Positions 41,327-48,209 of a stretch of DNA of 64,000 nt are shown piece after piece. The stretch spans positions 1 through 64,000 of the forward strand of contig CBDDGS010000032.1 of the NCBI GenBank assembly GCA_965227935.1. The letters are read 5' to 3'. The number at the start of each line of letters is the position of its first letter. Position 1 is the stretch's first letter. The DNA is from JAWPMT01 sp965227935 (GTDB lineage Bacteria > Bacteroidota > Bacteroidia > Cytophagales > Cyclobacteriaceae). The notes beneath the pieces are model-generated. The model saw only the letters and a list, made by a program, of their open reading frames with translations. It searched no databases and was not told the DNA's origin. The position numbers were made by a program, and so were the translations under genes.

Positions 41327-42265
41327 TCAATACTTGGACCCACAATGGCCATGAGAGAATTTGTATTCTCTCAAGTCTTCATCTGTCCAGTGCTCAAATT
41401 GACGTTGTACCTCTCTGATAATTACCGGCAAAGATTTCTTGCCAAAGACACCATTGTTCCTGTTTTCATGTCGTTTCACAGCCCCGGAGTCGTCATAAAC
41501 AGGGATGCGCGACAAATGGCTGAAACGCTTTAATTTCGCGGCTTCCAGCCCGATCCACTCACTTAAATCACCCGGCATGAATCGTCTCATAAATTCCAGC
41601 TCAGCCTTGGACATCCAGGGACACAGAATGCAGTTGCTTGGTGGTGGCACAGGCTGGCCCTTATCCCTGATATATGCTTGGCAGTCCGCCCGGTCCATCT
41701 TCATATCCACCAGCGGATATTGAATTTCGATGCACTCCCGGAACCAGCGATTGGGGTTTTTTGAGTGGTCCGCGATCCGTCCTTCTTCGCCGGCCGCGAT
41801 TCCTACAAGCATCCTGATTCGTCCATAGCGATGCTTAAATTCATGAAAACCTTTCTTCCGAAAAGCAGTGACCCCGTAATGCTCAGAAAGGTAGTGCTCC
41901 AGGTAGTTATAGATGGGTTTGATCTTCAGATTGTCAGTGCAGCTCTTCCTGAAACTGACCCCGCCACAGGTCTCTGTACGCCGATAAAACCCCCTCAATG
42001 TGGGCCAGCTCTTGCTATGGAACCCTTGGTCAGCAGTAATGAAGTGAAATGCAATGCCCAGCCTGGCACAACGCTCTTGAGTCCTTGCAACGTGTTGGTA
42101 GGTTTCCAGGTGTTCATCGCCGGTGTCAGACATCAGCACAAGGAAGTTATTGGGTGCATAGCGTTCCCTGAATCCGGGCTCCTGGATGTACTTTTCCAAC
42201 AAAAGGGTTGAATCCTGCCCAGCTCCAAAGCTCAGCACAGTCAGTTCGGGCTGCTGATCACGCAT
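41327..42265 (-). CDS. PP-loop (PAPS-reductase-like) nucleotide alpha-hydrolase
   Basis: A 312-residue protein from the ATG at 42,265. LSFGAGQDSTLLL near residues 11-23 is a PP-loop motif (SGGxDS-like with FGAGQ). LVLMSDTGDEHLET, the KSCTDNLKIKPI region and a C-terminal cysteine pair NCILCPWMSK are typical of the PAPS-reductase/DndC-like group. Such proteins adenylate substrates in sulfur or nucleotide modification; phage and plasmid members are of unknown role. Start and upstream stop overlap by 8 bp, so it is coupled to the 240-residue protein. Confidence 0.75.
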   Translation of the reverse strand: MRDQQPELTVLSFGAGQDSTLLLEKYIQEPGFRERYAPNNFLVLMSDTGDEHLETYQHVARTQERCARLGIAFHFITADQGFHSKSWPTLRGFYRRTETCGGVSFRKSCTDNLKIKPIYNYLEHYLSEHYGVTAFRKKGFHEFKHRYGRIRMLVGIAAGEEGRIADHSKNPNRWFRECIEIQYPLVDMKMDRADCQAYIRDKGQPVPPPSNCILCPWMSKAELEFMRRFMPGDLSEWIGLEAAKLKRFSHLSRIPVYDDSGAVKRHENRNNGVFGKKSLPVIIREVQRQFEHWTDEDLREYKFSHGHCGSKY

Positions 42266-42980
42266 GGCAACGCCCCTTGTGGCCCACAAAGTCATCAACG
42301 GTACTATCGTCTCGAATAAGGGATTCAAACCAGGTAATCCGCAGCTCTCGAATCTGCCGAGACTCAGAGGGATCTTTCTCGCGGTTAGGGCACACATCCC
42401 GGGCATAGCGAATCATGGCCGCCCCGATTTCAGTCAAGGCTGAATGTTTACCGGCCAGCTGAGAAGAATCGCTATAACCTGCTCTCAAGAGAGCAACCCG
42501 GGCTTGATTGGCCACTCGCAAAACAACAGCAATAACGGCCGGGTTATTGTCGAATACCCATTCCAATGCCAATACATCCTGCTCTTCCTTACTGATCGGT
42601 CCTGCAGGTGATTCAGTTTGTGAAAGTTCAGAAATACCTGGGATTGACCACACGCAACGAAATTGCCGGGTAAGGTTGCCCTGACGGAACAGCGCCGCCT
42701 GATCGATGCTTTCATCGGCCGCAACCTGATCACAAACCTTATTGGCCACGGCAACGAGTTTGTCTGCTGCCTGGATATCCAGGGAGGCAAGCCCTCTGCC
42801 AGTTTCAACTGCCTCATGAAACCTGTTGCTCGCCTTATCCAGCAGTCGTTTCAACCGTGGATCCACATTGGCATGGCAATATTGAAGCCGAACCTGCAAG
42901 GTATCGAGCTGGCCGGCATAGATATTGGCTTGGGAAACCAGGTCTTGATTTTCAGACGGGGGAAGGTCGAACAGGTCCAT
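42258..42980 (-). CDS. Hypothetical protein, 240 aa, coupled to the PP-loop gene
   Basis: Driven by module L4 with the SD-in-loop hairpin. The protein is soluble, helical and has few motifs: LDTLQVRLQYCHANVDPRLK, LDIQAADKLVAVANKVCDQ, ALEWVFDNNPAVIAVVLRV. Its stop overlaps the PP-loop start, so the two probably work together. No family was recognised. Confidence 0.6.
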   Translation of the reverse strand: MDLFDLPPSENQDLVSQANIYAGQLDTLQVRLQYCHANVDPRLKRLLDKASNRFHEAVETGRGLASLDIQAADKLVAVANKVCDQVAADESIDQAALFRQGNLTRQFRCVWSIPGISELSQTESPAGPISKEEQDVLALEWVFDNNPAVIAVVLRVANQARVALLRAGYSDSSQLAGKHSALTEIGAAMIRYARDVCPNREKDPSESRQIRELRITWFESLIRDDSTVDDFVGHKGRCHA

Positions 42981-43064
42981 GATTCACTCCTCGAATCGTT
43001 GTTGACTCTGGCGGGGCTCATCCCTCACCAGCCATTACATTGTAAGGCCAAACTAAGGTTTTGG
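42981..43064 (-). promoter_or_regulatory. Leader-promoter module L4 (shortened)
   Basis: The hairpin, leader and TACAAT are kept, but the copy breaks off after AAACTAAGG. The -35 region is replaced by TTGCCAAAACC, which still supplies TTGCCA at a comparable distance. Confidence 0.65.
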
Positions 43065-43073
43065 CAACTGTTT

Positions 43074-43565
43074 TTATACCCCACAAAACTCATTTAAGAG
43101 CTGTGCGGACTCAACATCCCCTGCGTCAATGGGAAAGGCTTTGCACCCGTTACTAATCAACCAAAATGTTCTCGTTATTCCATCTGTAAAACCGATGTAG
43201 GGTTCACCATTACTCAGAAAGCAACCGATATTGGCAACTGGTACCGGGTTTGCCAGGCCGTGGCTAAACCCTTCTTCGGCATAATGATATTTGTAATCAC
43301 ACTTCATTTTGGCCTTTGTCACACAAGCACCAGGGCTTCCACGATCTTGCCGCACAGATTGACGCAGCCAGTAGTAATAAAACCTACTGGCGTTCACAAC
43401 GGCCACAGACTCTTTATCCACTGAAGACATATAGACAAACCGTCTCCCGGGCATATCTATCCGCCAGATAGATCTTCCATCAGTCGTCGCATGTTGAGCT
43501 GGTATTTCATCCAGGCCAACAGGTTTAATTTGTGACCTCGCCACCAGCACATTAATTAGGCTCAC
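43074..43565 (-). CDS. Plasmid fertility-inhibition-like protein (FiwA-type)
   Basis: A 163-residue protein starting at GTG 43,565 after AGAGGGAAGC. The C-terminal segment IGFTDGITRTFWLISNGCKAFPI matches the FiwA pattern FxNGRHRFAWLRDHGVxAxPV, and the central part FYYYWLRQ also fits. These proteins inhibit conjugation of coresident plasmids. The overlap with the upstream membrane-protein gene is 14 bp. Confidence 0.55.
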   Translation of the reverse strand: MSLINVLVARSQIKPVGLDEIPAQHATTDGRSIWRIDMPGRRFVYMSSVDKESVAVVNASRFYYYWLRQSVRQDRGSPGACVTKAKMKCDYKYHYAEEGFSHGLANPVPVANIGCFLSNGEPYIGFTDGITRTFWLISNGCKAFPIDAGDVESAQLLNEFCGV

Positions 43566-44136
43566 GCTTCCCTCTAAAATGCCAGTACAAAAAATGGAAA
43601 GCAGACATTGCGAAGAAAAAGACTATCGACACAATTCCACCATCCCTCACAGCATTCAAAAGACTGACCGGCTCATCAGATAAAAACGCCCTGGAGATAA
43701 ACGTCCATACGAAAAGGAGAAAAGAAGCACAAGTAATGGAATACATATCAGGCTCAATAATGCGCGCCCACTTAATACTCTTCCTGCGTGAATTTTCAAA
43801 CTTGCAAACCCCATCACCAACATGAACAAGGTTAGCCACATGACTGATATCCCACCCGGAAACTCTAAGTTCCGAAAGAATCTTGCCGTAATCGGCAATC
43901 TCACATACCGATTCAACTTCAACAGGTTCACAGTCAACAAAGCGCATTACGCCTTCATCCACACTGTAAGAATCAGGTCGGATGTATGTCTGTCGATCTT
44001 TACCTTTGAGAAAGGGAAGTGAAATACGGACCTTTCCAGGCGCCGCCCCAAATCCATCCGGCAAATCACACTGGTACTTAATATTGGCAACAGCTTTCCC
44101 GCCATGCCGGATCGTCCCTGATATGATTGAATTCAT
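43552..44136 (-). CDS. Membrane-anchored hypothetical protein, 194 aa
   Basis: An N-terminal soluble part of about 125 residues precedes two transmembrane segments (ITCASFLLFVWTFIS and GIVSIVFFFAMSAFHFLYW). A Shine-Dalgarno GGAGGAAAA precedes the ATG. Its 3' end overlaps the fertility-inhibition-like gene. Unknown role; a link to exclusion or inhibition is only contextual. 44,137-44,249 shows no gene. Confidence 0.6.
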   Translation of the reverse strand: MNSIISGTIRHGGKAVANIKYQCDLPDGFGAAPGKVRISLPFLKGKDRQTYIRPDSYSVDEGVMRFVDCEPVEVESVCEIADYGKILSELRVSGWDISHVANLVHVGDGVCKFENSRRKSIKWARIIEPDMYSITCASFLLFVWTFISRAFLSDEPVSLLNAVRDGGIVSIVFFFAMSAFHFLYWHFRGKREPN

Positions 44137-44249
44137 TTTTCCTCCGTGATTGTTAAGGCTTTTCTAAAAAGCCCATTTTTGATCAAAATTAGTGACACCC
44201 CTATGTTCAGAAAAAACCAAATCATAAACCCTGCTTGTTACAACCCACT

Positions 44250-44981
44250 TCAGCTTTTTCTCTCGGAAAGCCGGGAAACATTAGCAGCACTGCCAATTGC
44301 GACTATCTCAGAAAACAATTTGACAGCCTTCTGCACATCCGGCCGCATAGGGCTTTCTATCATTCTCTTTATGTCGGTATTCACATAATCAGAAAAATCA
44401 CTGATCAACCCTTCATCCGGTATTTCATCATATTCCCATAGCCTATCACCCAGCTCTTTTATTACATCGCTATTCAACCATGTATTGCACAACCAGGTAA
44501 TGTTAGGGGTCCAATTCCAACCGTCCTTTCTATCTCTTACAGCCTCTAATCGATCTAGCATATCCCCGACAAGTACAAGTTGAGGAAGCCTTCTCAGAGA
44601 GGGGAACCGACTCTCATCCACAACTGATAACGCCAAGCGCCATGAAAAGACGCGCCAGTAACCCTCTACATCCGTAGGTTCGGGGGTGTGTTTTTTTAAA
44701 AGCTGATCCCGCAGTTTTGCGCACCTATCCACATGTTGACGGAAGGCCCGCTCCTCCCGCTCTTTTTGCTCTTTCGCCAGCTCCACTTTTCTCTTCAATC
44801 CTCGCATGATCATCAAAGCCTCATGCAATGTCTCTTGTTCCTTTTCAGAAAAAAGCTGTTTCGACTGCCGGTTTAGCATATCTTTTTCAATGGTATTGGC
44901 TGCCGAAGTAACCTTGCGTTGCAACGCTTTAAATCTCTCGGCGGTCCAGTATTTCAAAACCTCTTTGATATCCATTTTCAC
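44250..44981 (-). CDS. Hypothetical coiled-coil protein, about 243 aa
   Basis: Residues 1-100 are highly charged and likely coiled coil (VTSAANTIEKDMLNRQSKQL, KRKVELAKEQKEREERAFRQ). The rest is globular with several tryptophans. The start may be GTG 44,981, which overlaps the upstream stop, or ATG 44,975. No family recognised. Confidence 0.6.
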   Translation of the reverse strand: MKMDIKEVLKYWTAERFKALQRKVTSAANTIEKDMLNRQSKQLFSEKEQETLHEALMIMRGLKRKVELAKEQKEREERAFRQHVDRCAKLRDQLLKKHTPEPTDVEGYWRVFSWRLALSVVDESRFPSLRRLPQLVLVGDMLDRLEAVRDRKDGWNWTPNITWLCNTWLNSDVIKELGDRLWEYDEIPDEGLISDFSDYVNTDIKRMIESPMRPDVQKAVKLFSEIVAIGSAANVSRLSERKS

Positions 44982-45277
44982 TATCTACCGCTTTCCGAGT
45001 TAGTGGGCTTGGTCTTGAATCGCTGCCGCAGACCCTCAACCAGCATTTTGGCGTTGCCAGCCATATGACCAGAAAGAGAGCTATTGCGGTTGGTATAAAA
45101 GCAATGAACCAGGCCGGCCATGGAGTCCTGCTTGTGGCCATGCTCTATGATTCGCTCGATGGCAGTCTCAACGCTGTTCCCTGAATAAACCGCTCTCAAT
45201 GCAATTGCCTTGAACGGCGATTTCCTGATTTCTTCGGAAACATAGAACAGGAAGGGTGCTGGGTCTACTGGTGCCAT
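44981..45277 (-). CDS. Hypothetical protein, 98 aa
   Basis: The ATG follows the SD-in-loop hairpin and a TTGACC/TACTAT promoter (45,314-45,342). The protein is basic, with AVYSGNSVETAIERIIEHGH and a C-terminal Arg/Lys tail. It forms an operon with the following coiled-coil gene. Function unknown. Confidence 0.6.
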   Translation of the reverse strand: MAPVDPAPFLFYVSEEIRKSPFKAIALRAVYSGNSVETAIERIIEHGHKQDSMAGLVHCFYTNRNSSLSGHMAGNAKMLVEGLRQRFKTKPTNSESGR

Positions 45278-45313
45278 GATTCACTCCTCGAATCATCTAA
45301 TTTCTACAACCTA

Positions 45314-45342
45314 ATAGTAAGGTGTTAATAAGGTATGGTCAA
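45314..45342 (-). promoter_or_regulatory. TTGACC-N17-TACTAT promoter with TTAACACCT motif
   Basis: Very close to consensus sigma-70. The spacer ends in TTATTAACACCT next to the -10 box, as at 39,522 and 57,589. Here the TTAACACCT promoter is combined with the SD-in-loop hairpin of the L family, so promoter and hairpin are exchangeable parts. Confidence 0.75.
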
Positions 45343-45382
45343 TTCAGAAAACGATTTAAACCACCTCGCGCCACCCTAAGAC

Positions 45383-46249
45383 TGCCCGGGCGCGGAACAC
45401 CGAACGTGAAGCCCCAGCCAGCCCGGCCACGTGCCTGACCAACCGGTTTTCAGGCCTGTCCGGTTATCCAGGGCCTTTGGCCAGCGCAGCTGGCGGTAGT
45501 GTTTTGGAGAGTCTGCGCAGCAGTCTCGTTTAAAAACCATCTTCTGGCGGTCTCGAAGAGACGCCAGAAGCACAACCTTAAAGCGTAGCGGTCCCTGCGA
45601 AGCAGGCGATTTGTAGCACTGTTATCCACGACCTTGCCCGGAGTGAAGGGCCTGCGGAGCATTGAGCCCGTAGCGGAGGGTGGGGTTGTCCACGGTCGCG
45701 GAGCCTCCGTAGCGGCGGTGGGCAACCCCAGTGGTGGGTAACAGTGCGCCGGCAGGGCACCTGCCGGCCGGCCCGGGAAGACACGGCCGTCATTTGCTGC
45801 AGGAGTTCCTGCAGGGGCACCTGCAGGACCAGGTGGAACCGATCGCACCGGTGCCGGCGACGCCGGCACCGGTCGCCCTGGGAGAGCGGGAACACCATAT
45901 CTTGTGTTGGATCCAGCTGGATCCGGCACAAGATATTGGAAAAAGGCAGGAACGATAGGGGAGAAGAGTAGGGGGGCCTGGCACTGATCGAGGCCGCGGC
46001 CGTCAGGCCCGGGCAACCAGGCCTGCGGTGGTATCACGCTGGGGCCTGGCGTATCAGCTCGACGTGGCACCGGGGTAGCGGGCGTTACCCGAAGGGCCGA
46101 TCCAGGGAGCTTTGCCTTTTAGCGAGCACTTGGGGGACCCTGTGAACTTGTTCACACGGTCCCCCTAGTGGAGCAAAAGTGGAAAGCTTTCTGGTTCGGT
46201 TCGCGTAGCGAATAGCACGCGGTTCTGGCCTGAAGGCCAGAAACCCCCA
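45383..46249. repeat. Mosaic inter-operon repeat R3
   Basis: About 870 bp without a real gene. It starts in the middle of block B, carries a private segment (45,530-45,612), then block D, block E with the 40-bp near-perfect palindrome (45,897-45,936) and block C with the hairpin at 46,132-46,165. Near-consensus DnaA-box TTATCCACG occurs at 45,622. Long open frames are caused by high GC and are not supported. Confidence 0.8.
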
Positions 46250-46555
46250 TCAATTACCAGAAGGTTTGTTACCGTAATTACGGCGAAGTCTTTTCATTTG
46301 TTCAATCTGTTCCGGGCTTGATGGCACTGCCTGATGTGCTTCATCCATGACAAAAGGAGTTTTCCCTTTCCTTTCTGTGATTCTTATCCAACGGAAGTTG
46401 AAAAATCCAAGGCAAGCAGCTGCGGCTGCACCAAGAAGAAAAACATTGGGACTCGACTTACCCGACAAAAATAATAATACCAAAGAGACCACAAGCAGAA
46501 CGGAGCAAGTACACAAGAGAAAAGATATTTGGCGGGTTTTGTTAAAATCATTCAT
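46250..46555 (-). CDS. Small membrane protein with MDEAHQAVPSS motif, 101 aa
   Basis: Two transmembrane segments (about residues 12-30 and 38-54), then a cytoplasmic tail with MDEAHQAVPSSPEQIEQMKR and LRRNYGNKP. The same tail motif ends the protein encoded at 53,372-53,560. The start overlaps the previous gene by 8 bp. Function unknown. Confidence 0.65.
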   Translation of the reverse strand: MNDFNKTRQISFLLCTCSVLLVVSLVLLFLSGKSSPNVFLLGAAAAACLGFFNFRWIRITERKGKTPFVMDEAHQAVPSSPEQIEQMKRLRRNYGNKPSGN

Positions 46556-46751
46556 GCTGTTTTACCTCAATAGGGCGCAATTCGTATGGTACACCATCCA
46601 AACCATACTCAAAGGTCCATCCAGATGTTTGAAGAGTGGCAAGGAAGCCCGCACACCATGAATACGACTCAGCGTCTTCTCGCGCCATGAAGTCGCCAAT
46701 AATGAGGGAAATCTTGGAAGGCAACAGCTCGGGCTGTTCAAAGTAGTCCAT
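46548..46751 (-). CDS. Hypothetical protein, 67 aa
   Basis: From the ATG at 46,751 the protein reads MDYFEQPELLPSKISLIIGD. It is small, acidic and soluble, with aromatic residues in the C-terminal half. It is coupled to the membrane protein downstream by an overlap. No family recognised. Confidence 0.55.
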   Translation of the reverse strand: MDYFEQPELLPSKISLIIGDFMAREDAESYSWCAGFLATLQTSGWTFEYGLDGVPYELRPIEVKQHE

Positions 46752-46769
46752 TGTATTCTCTCTCAAAAG

Positions 46770-46789
46770 GCGCGGCCTGTGGGCCGCGC
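46770..46789 (-). terminator. Rho-independent terminator
   Basis: Minus-strand GCGCGGCC and GGCCGCGC pair with a 4-nt loop, followed by CTTTT. It ends the transcript of the 43-residue gene at 46,799-46,930. Confidence 0.75.
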
Positions 46790-46798
46790 TGAATTCGC

Positions 46799-46930
46799 CT
46801 ATGGGTAGTCTTTAAGCATTGCCAAAAACTGCGAGAATTGGTTGCCCTTGAACATGGGGAGCGTGTAACGCTTCCCATCCTGAGAGGCAAGCCGCAAAGT
46901 CATTGCACAGCCAAAAACAAGCATATCCAT
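46799..46930 (-). CDS. Very small protein (43 aa) behind an SD-in-loop hairpin
   Basis: The reading frame MDMLVFGCAMTLRLASQDGK ends in MLKDYP. It is supported by the conserved hairpin GATTCGAGGAGTGAATC right before the ATG and by a terminator right after the stop. It has no promoter of its own: a second terminator hairpin (46,958-46,973) is 11 bp upstream of its hairpin. Unknown function. Confidence 0.6.
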   Translation of the reverse strand: MDMLVFGCAMTLRLASQDGKRYTLPMFKGNQFSQFLAMLKDYP

Positions 46931-46951
46931 GATTCACTCCTCGAATCAATA

Positions 46952-46973
46952 AAATGAGGGGCCGCAAGGCCCC
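46952..46973 (-). terminator. Terminator/attenuator after the antirestriction gene
   Basis: Minus-strand GGGGCC and GGCCCC pair around TTGC and are followed by TCATTTT. It stands between the antirestriction gene and the 43-residue gene and probably lowers expression of the latter. Confidence 0.65.
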
Positions 46974-46980
46974 ATCATAG

Positions 46981-47406
46981 TTAGTCAATAGCAGCCATTA
47001 TCAAAGCCGCTTCCTCGTGTTCCAGGGCAAAGTCACGGAGGGAATGAAAACGGTTGATATCCTGATCCGTCTGGGTTTCCCAGCAAAGACGATTGTAGGC
47101 CACCAGACAAGCGACAATACCAGCAGCTTGTGAGCTCATTTCACCAGAAAAGAAGTTGCCTTCCACAGAAAGGGTCAATTTCTCTTCCATGTCTGGCGCC
47201 ATGAAAAAGGTTCCGTTGCTGGTTTCATAAAAAACCCAAAAGCCACCAGTATAGGCGGGGCACATCTTGCGAAGAGAGTTGAAAATCAGAGTTTCGAGAT
47301 ACGCAATGTGGCGACCGTGGTGCTTCACCTGAACGTCAATGCGGTTATCAACAGGAACTTCCTTTGCAGTAAAAGTCTGTTCTTCTACGTGGTTTGCATC
47401 TGACAT
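46981..47406 (-). CDS. Antirestriction protein of the ArdB/KlcA family
   Basis: A 141-residue protein with the KlcA/ArdB fold pattern: YTGGFWVFYETSNGTFFMAP, then VEGNFFSGEMSSQAAGIVACLVAYNRL and a C-terminal FHSLRDFALEHEEAA. These proteins block type I restriction enzymes without mimicking DNA directly and protect the plasmid on entry. The gene is driven by module L5. Confidence 0.85.
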   Translation of the reverse strand: MSDANHVEEQTFTAKEVPVDNRIDVQVKHHGRHIAYLETLIFNSLRKMCPAYTGGFWVFYETSNGTFFMAPDMEEKLTLSVEGNFFSGEMSSQAAGIVACLVAYNRLCWETQTDQDINRFHSLRDFALEHEEAALIMAAID

Positions 47407-47500
47407 GATTCACTCCTCGAATCGTTGTTGACTCTGGCGGGGCTCATCCCTCACCAGCCATTACATTGTAAGGCCAAACTAAGGTTAAAGGCAAGCATTT
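47407..47500 (-). promoter_or_regulatory. Leader-promoter module L5
   Basis: SD-in-loop hairpin, leader, TACAAT and TTGCCT are all present. The copy ends just inside the end of the mazF gene, so block B is absent here. Confidence 0.75.
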
Positions 47501-47501
47501 T

Positions 47502-47849
47502 TTACCCGCCTTTGAATAATAACCCCGCTTTTTTAAGCGCCTCGCTGATCATTCCGTCAGTTGCTTTATCCTTCAAAACAACCCCCCGCGCCTCGTAGTC
47601 AATGCTCTTTAACTGGTGGATCAAAACAACACCGGTGGTGTTCGCTGAATCCACTTTAACCTCAAGCCCATGCCCTTTGATGGTATTCGTAATCGGAGCG
47701 ACTACGACCAGCCCGGTCTGTTCCTGAAAAACCTTCGGACTTAAAACAAGGGCAGGCCGTTCACCGGCCTGCTCGTGCCCTTTGGTGGGATCAAAATCAG
47801 TGAAAATAATGTCCCCACGTTCCGGGACATAACTCTTTCTTTTCGCCAT
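47502..47849 (-). CDS. mazF: MazF/PemK-type mRNA interferase toxin
   Basis: A 115-residue toxin: VPERGDIIFTDFDPTKGHEQ, ERPALVLSPKVF, VVVAPITNTIKG and IHQLKSIDYEARG are the four conserved MazF/ChpB blocks, including the Arg and Ser/Thr residues of the active site. It cleaves mRNA when the antitoxin is lost, which stabilises the plasmid. Its ATG overlaps the mazE stop (TAATG). Confidence 0.94.
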   Translation of the reverse strand: MAKRKSYVPERGDIIFTDFDPTKGHEQAGERPALVLSPKVFQEQTGLVVVAPITNTIKGHGLEVKVDSANTTGVVLIHQLKSIDYEARGVVLKDKATDGMISEALKKAGLLFKGG

Positions 47850-48112
47850 TAAAACACCTCTTTACCAACTGGCTGATCGTTCAGCCATGCTTCGTCACCG
47901 TCAACCCGGAACTGATCGCGAGTTGAACCTTTCAGCAGCTCTTCCAAACTGTCGGGAACATCCCTTACCGGGGTGATGACCAGTTTCCCAAGCTCAACAG
48001 AAAGCGATACCTTGCTGGACTCACCAATGCCGAGTTGTTCCAGGATGGGGCCGGGAATACGCAGCGCCTTCCCATTACCCCAACGAGAAATTGATCTGAC
48101 TACAGACATCAT
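47849..48112 (-). CDS. mazE: MazE/ChpS-type antitoxin
   Basis: An 87-residue protein with an AbrB/SpoVT N-terminal domain (VVRSISRWGNGKALRIPGPI, then VSLSVELGKLVITPV) and a flexible acidic C-terminus that binds MazF. It starts with two ATG codons, and transcription probably begins within the repeated operator at 48,127-48,177. Confidence 0.92.
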   Translation of the reverse strand: MMSVVRSISRWGNGKALRIPGPILEQLGIGESSKVSLSVELGKLVITPVRDVPDSLEELLKGSTRDQFRVDGDEAWLNDQPVGKEVF

Positions 48113-48126
48113 TTACTCCTATAAAA

Positions 48127-48177
48127 GTGTCTACAATGGATATACTACAGCAACCCCGGCACCGTGTCTACATTGGA
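48127..48177 (-). promoter_or_regulatory. mazEF operator-promoter with direct repeats
   Basis: Two direct repeats, GTGTCTACAATGGA (48,127-48,140) and GTGTCTACATTGGA (48,164-48,177), are spaced 37 bp. Between them lies a TAGTATAT -10-like element on the minus strand. These are the likely MazE/MazEF binding sites for autoregulation. Confidence 0.6.
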
Positions 48178-48182
48178 GACAC

Positions 48183-48204
48183 AAAAAAGGGGCCGAAGCC
48201 CCTT
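48183..48204 (-). terminator. Terminator of the large ParB-like gene
   Basis: Minus-strand AAGGGGC, TTCG tetraloop, GCCCCTT and TTTT. It lies 6 bp after the stop of the gene 48,210-50,000 and insulates mazEF. Confidence 0.88.
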
Positions 48205-48209
48205 GAAAG

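Noticed and set aside
45450..46070. Long minus-strand open frame, with similar ones at 50,353-51,077 and 20,387-20,935, in the GC-rich repeats
   Set aside because: They are low-complexity Pro/Arg/Ala translations of palindromic repeat DNA, lack ribosome-binding sites, and change frame between repeat copies.
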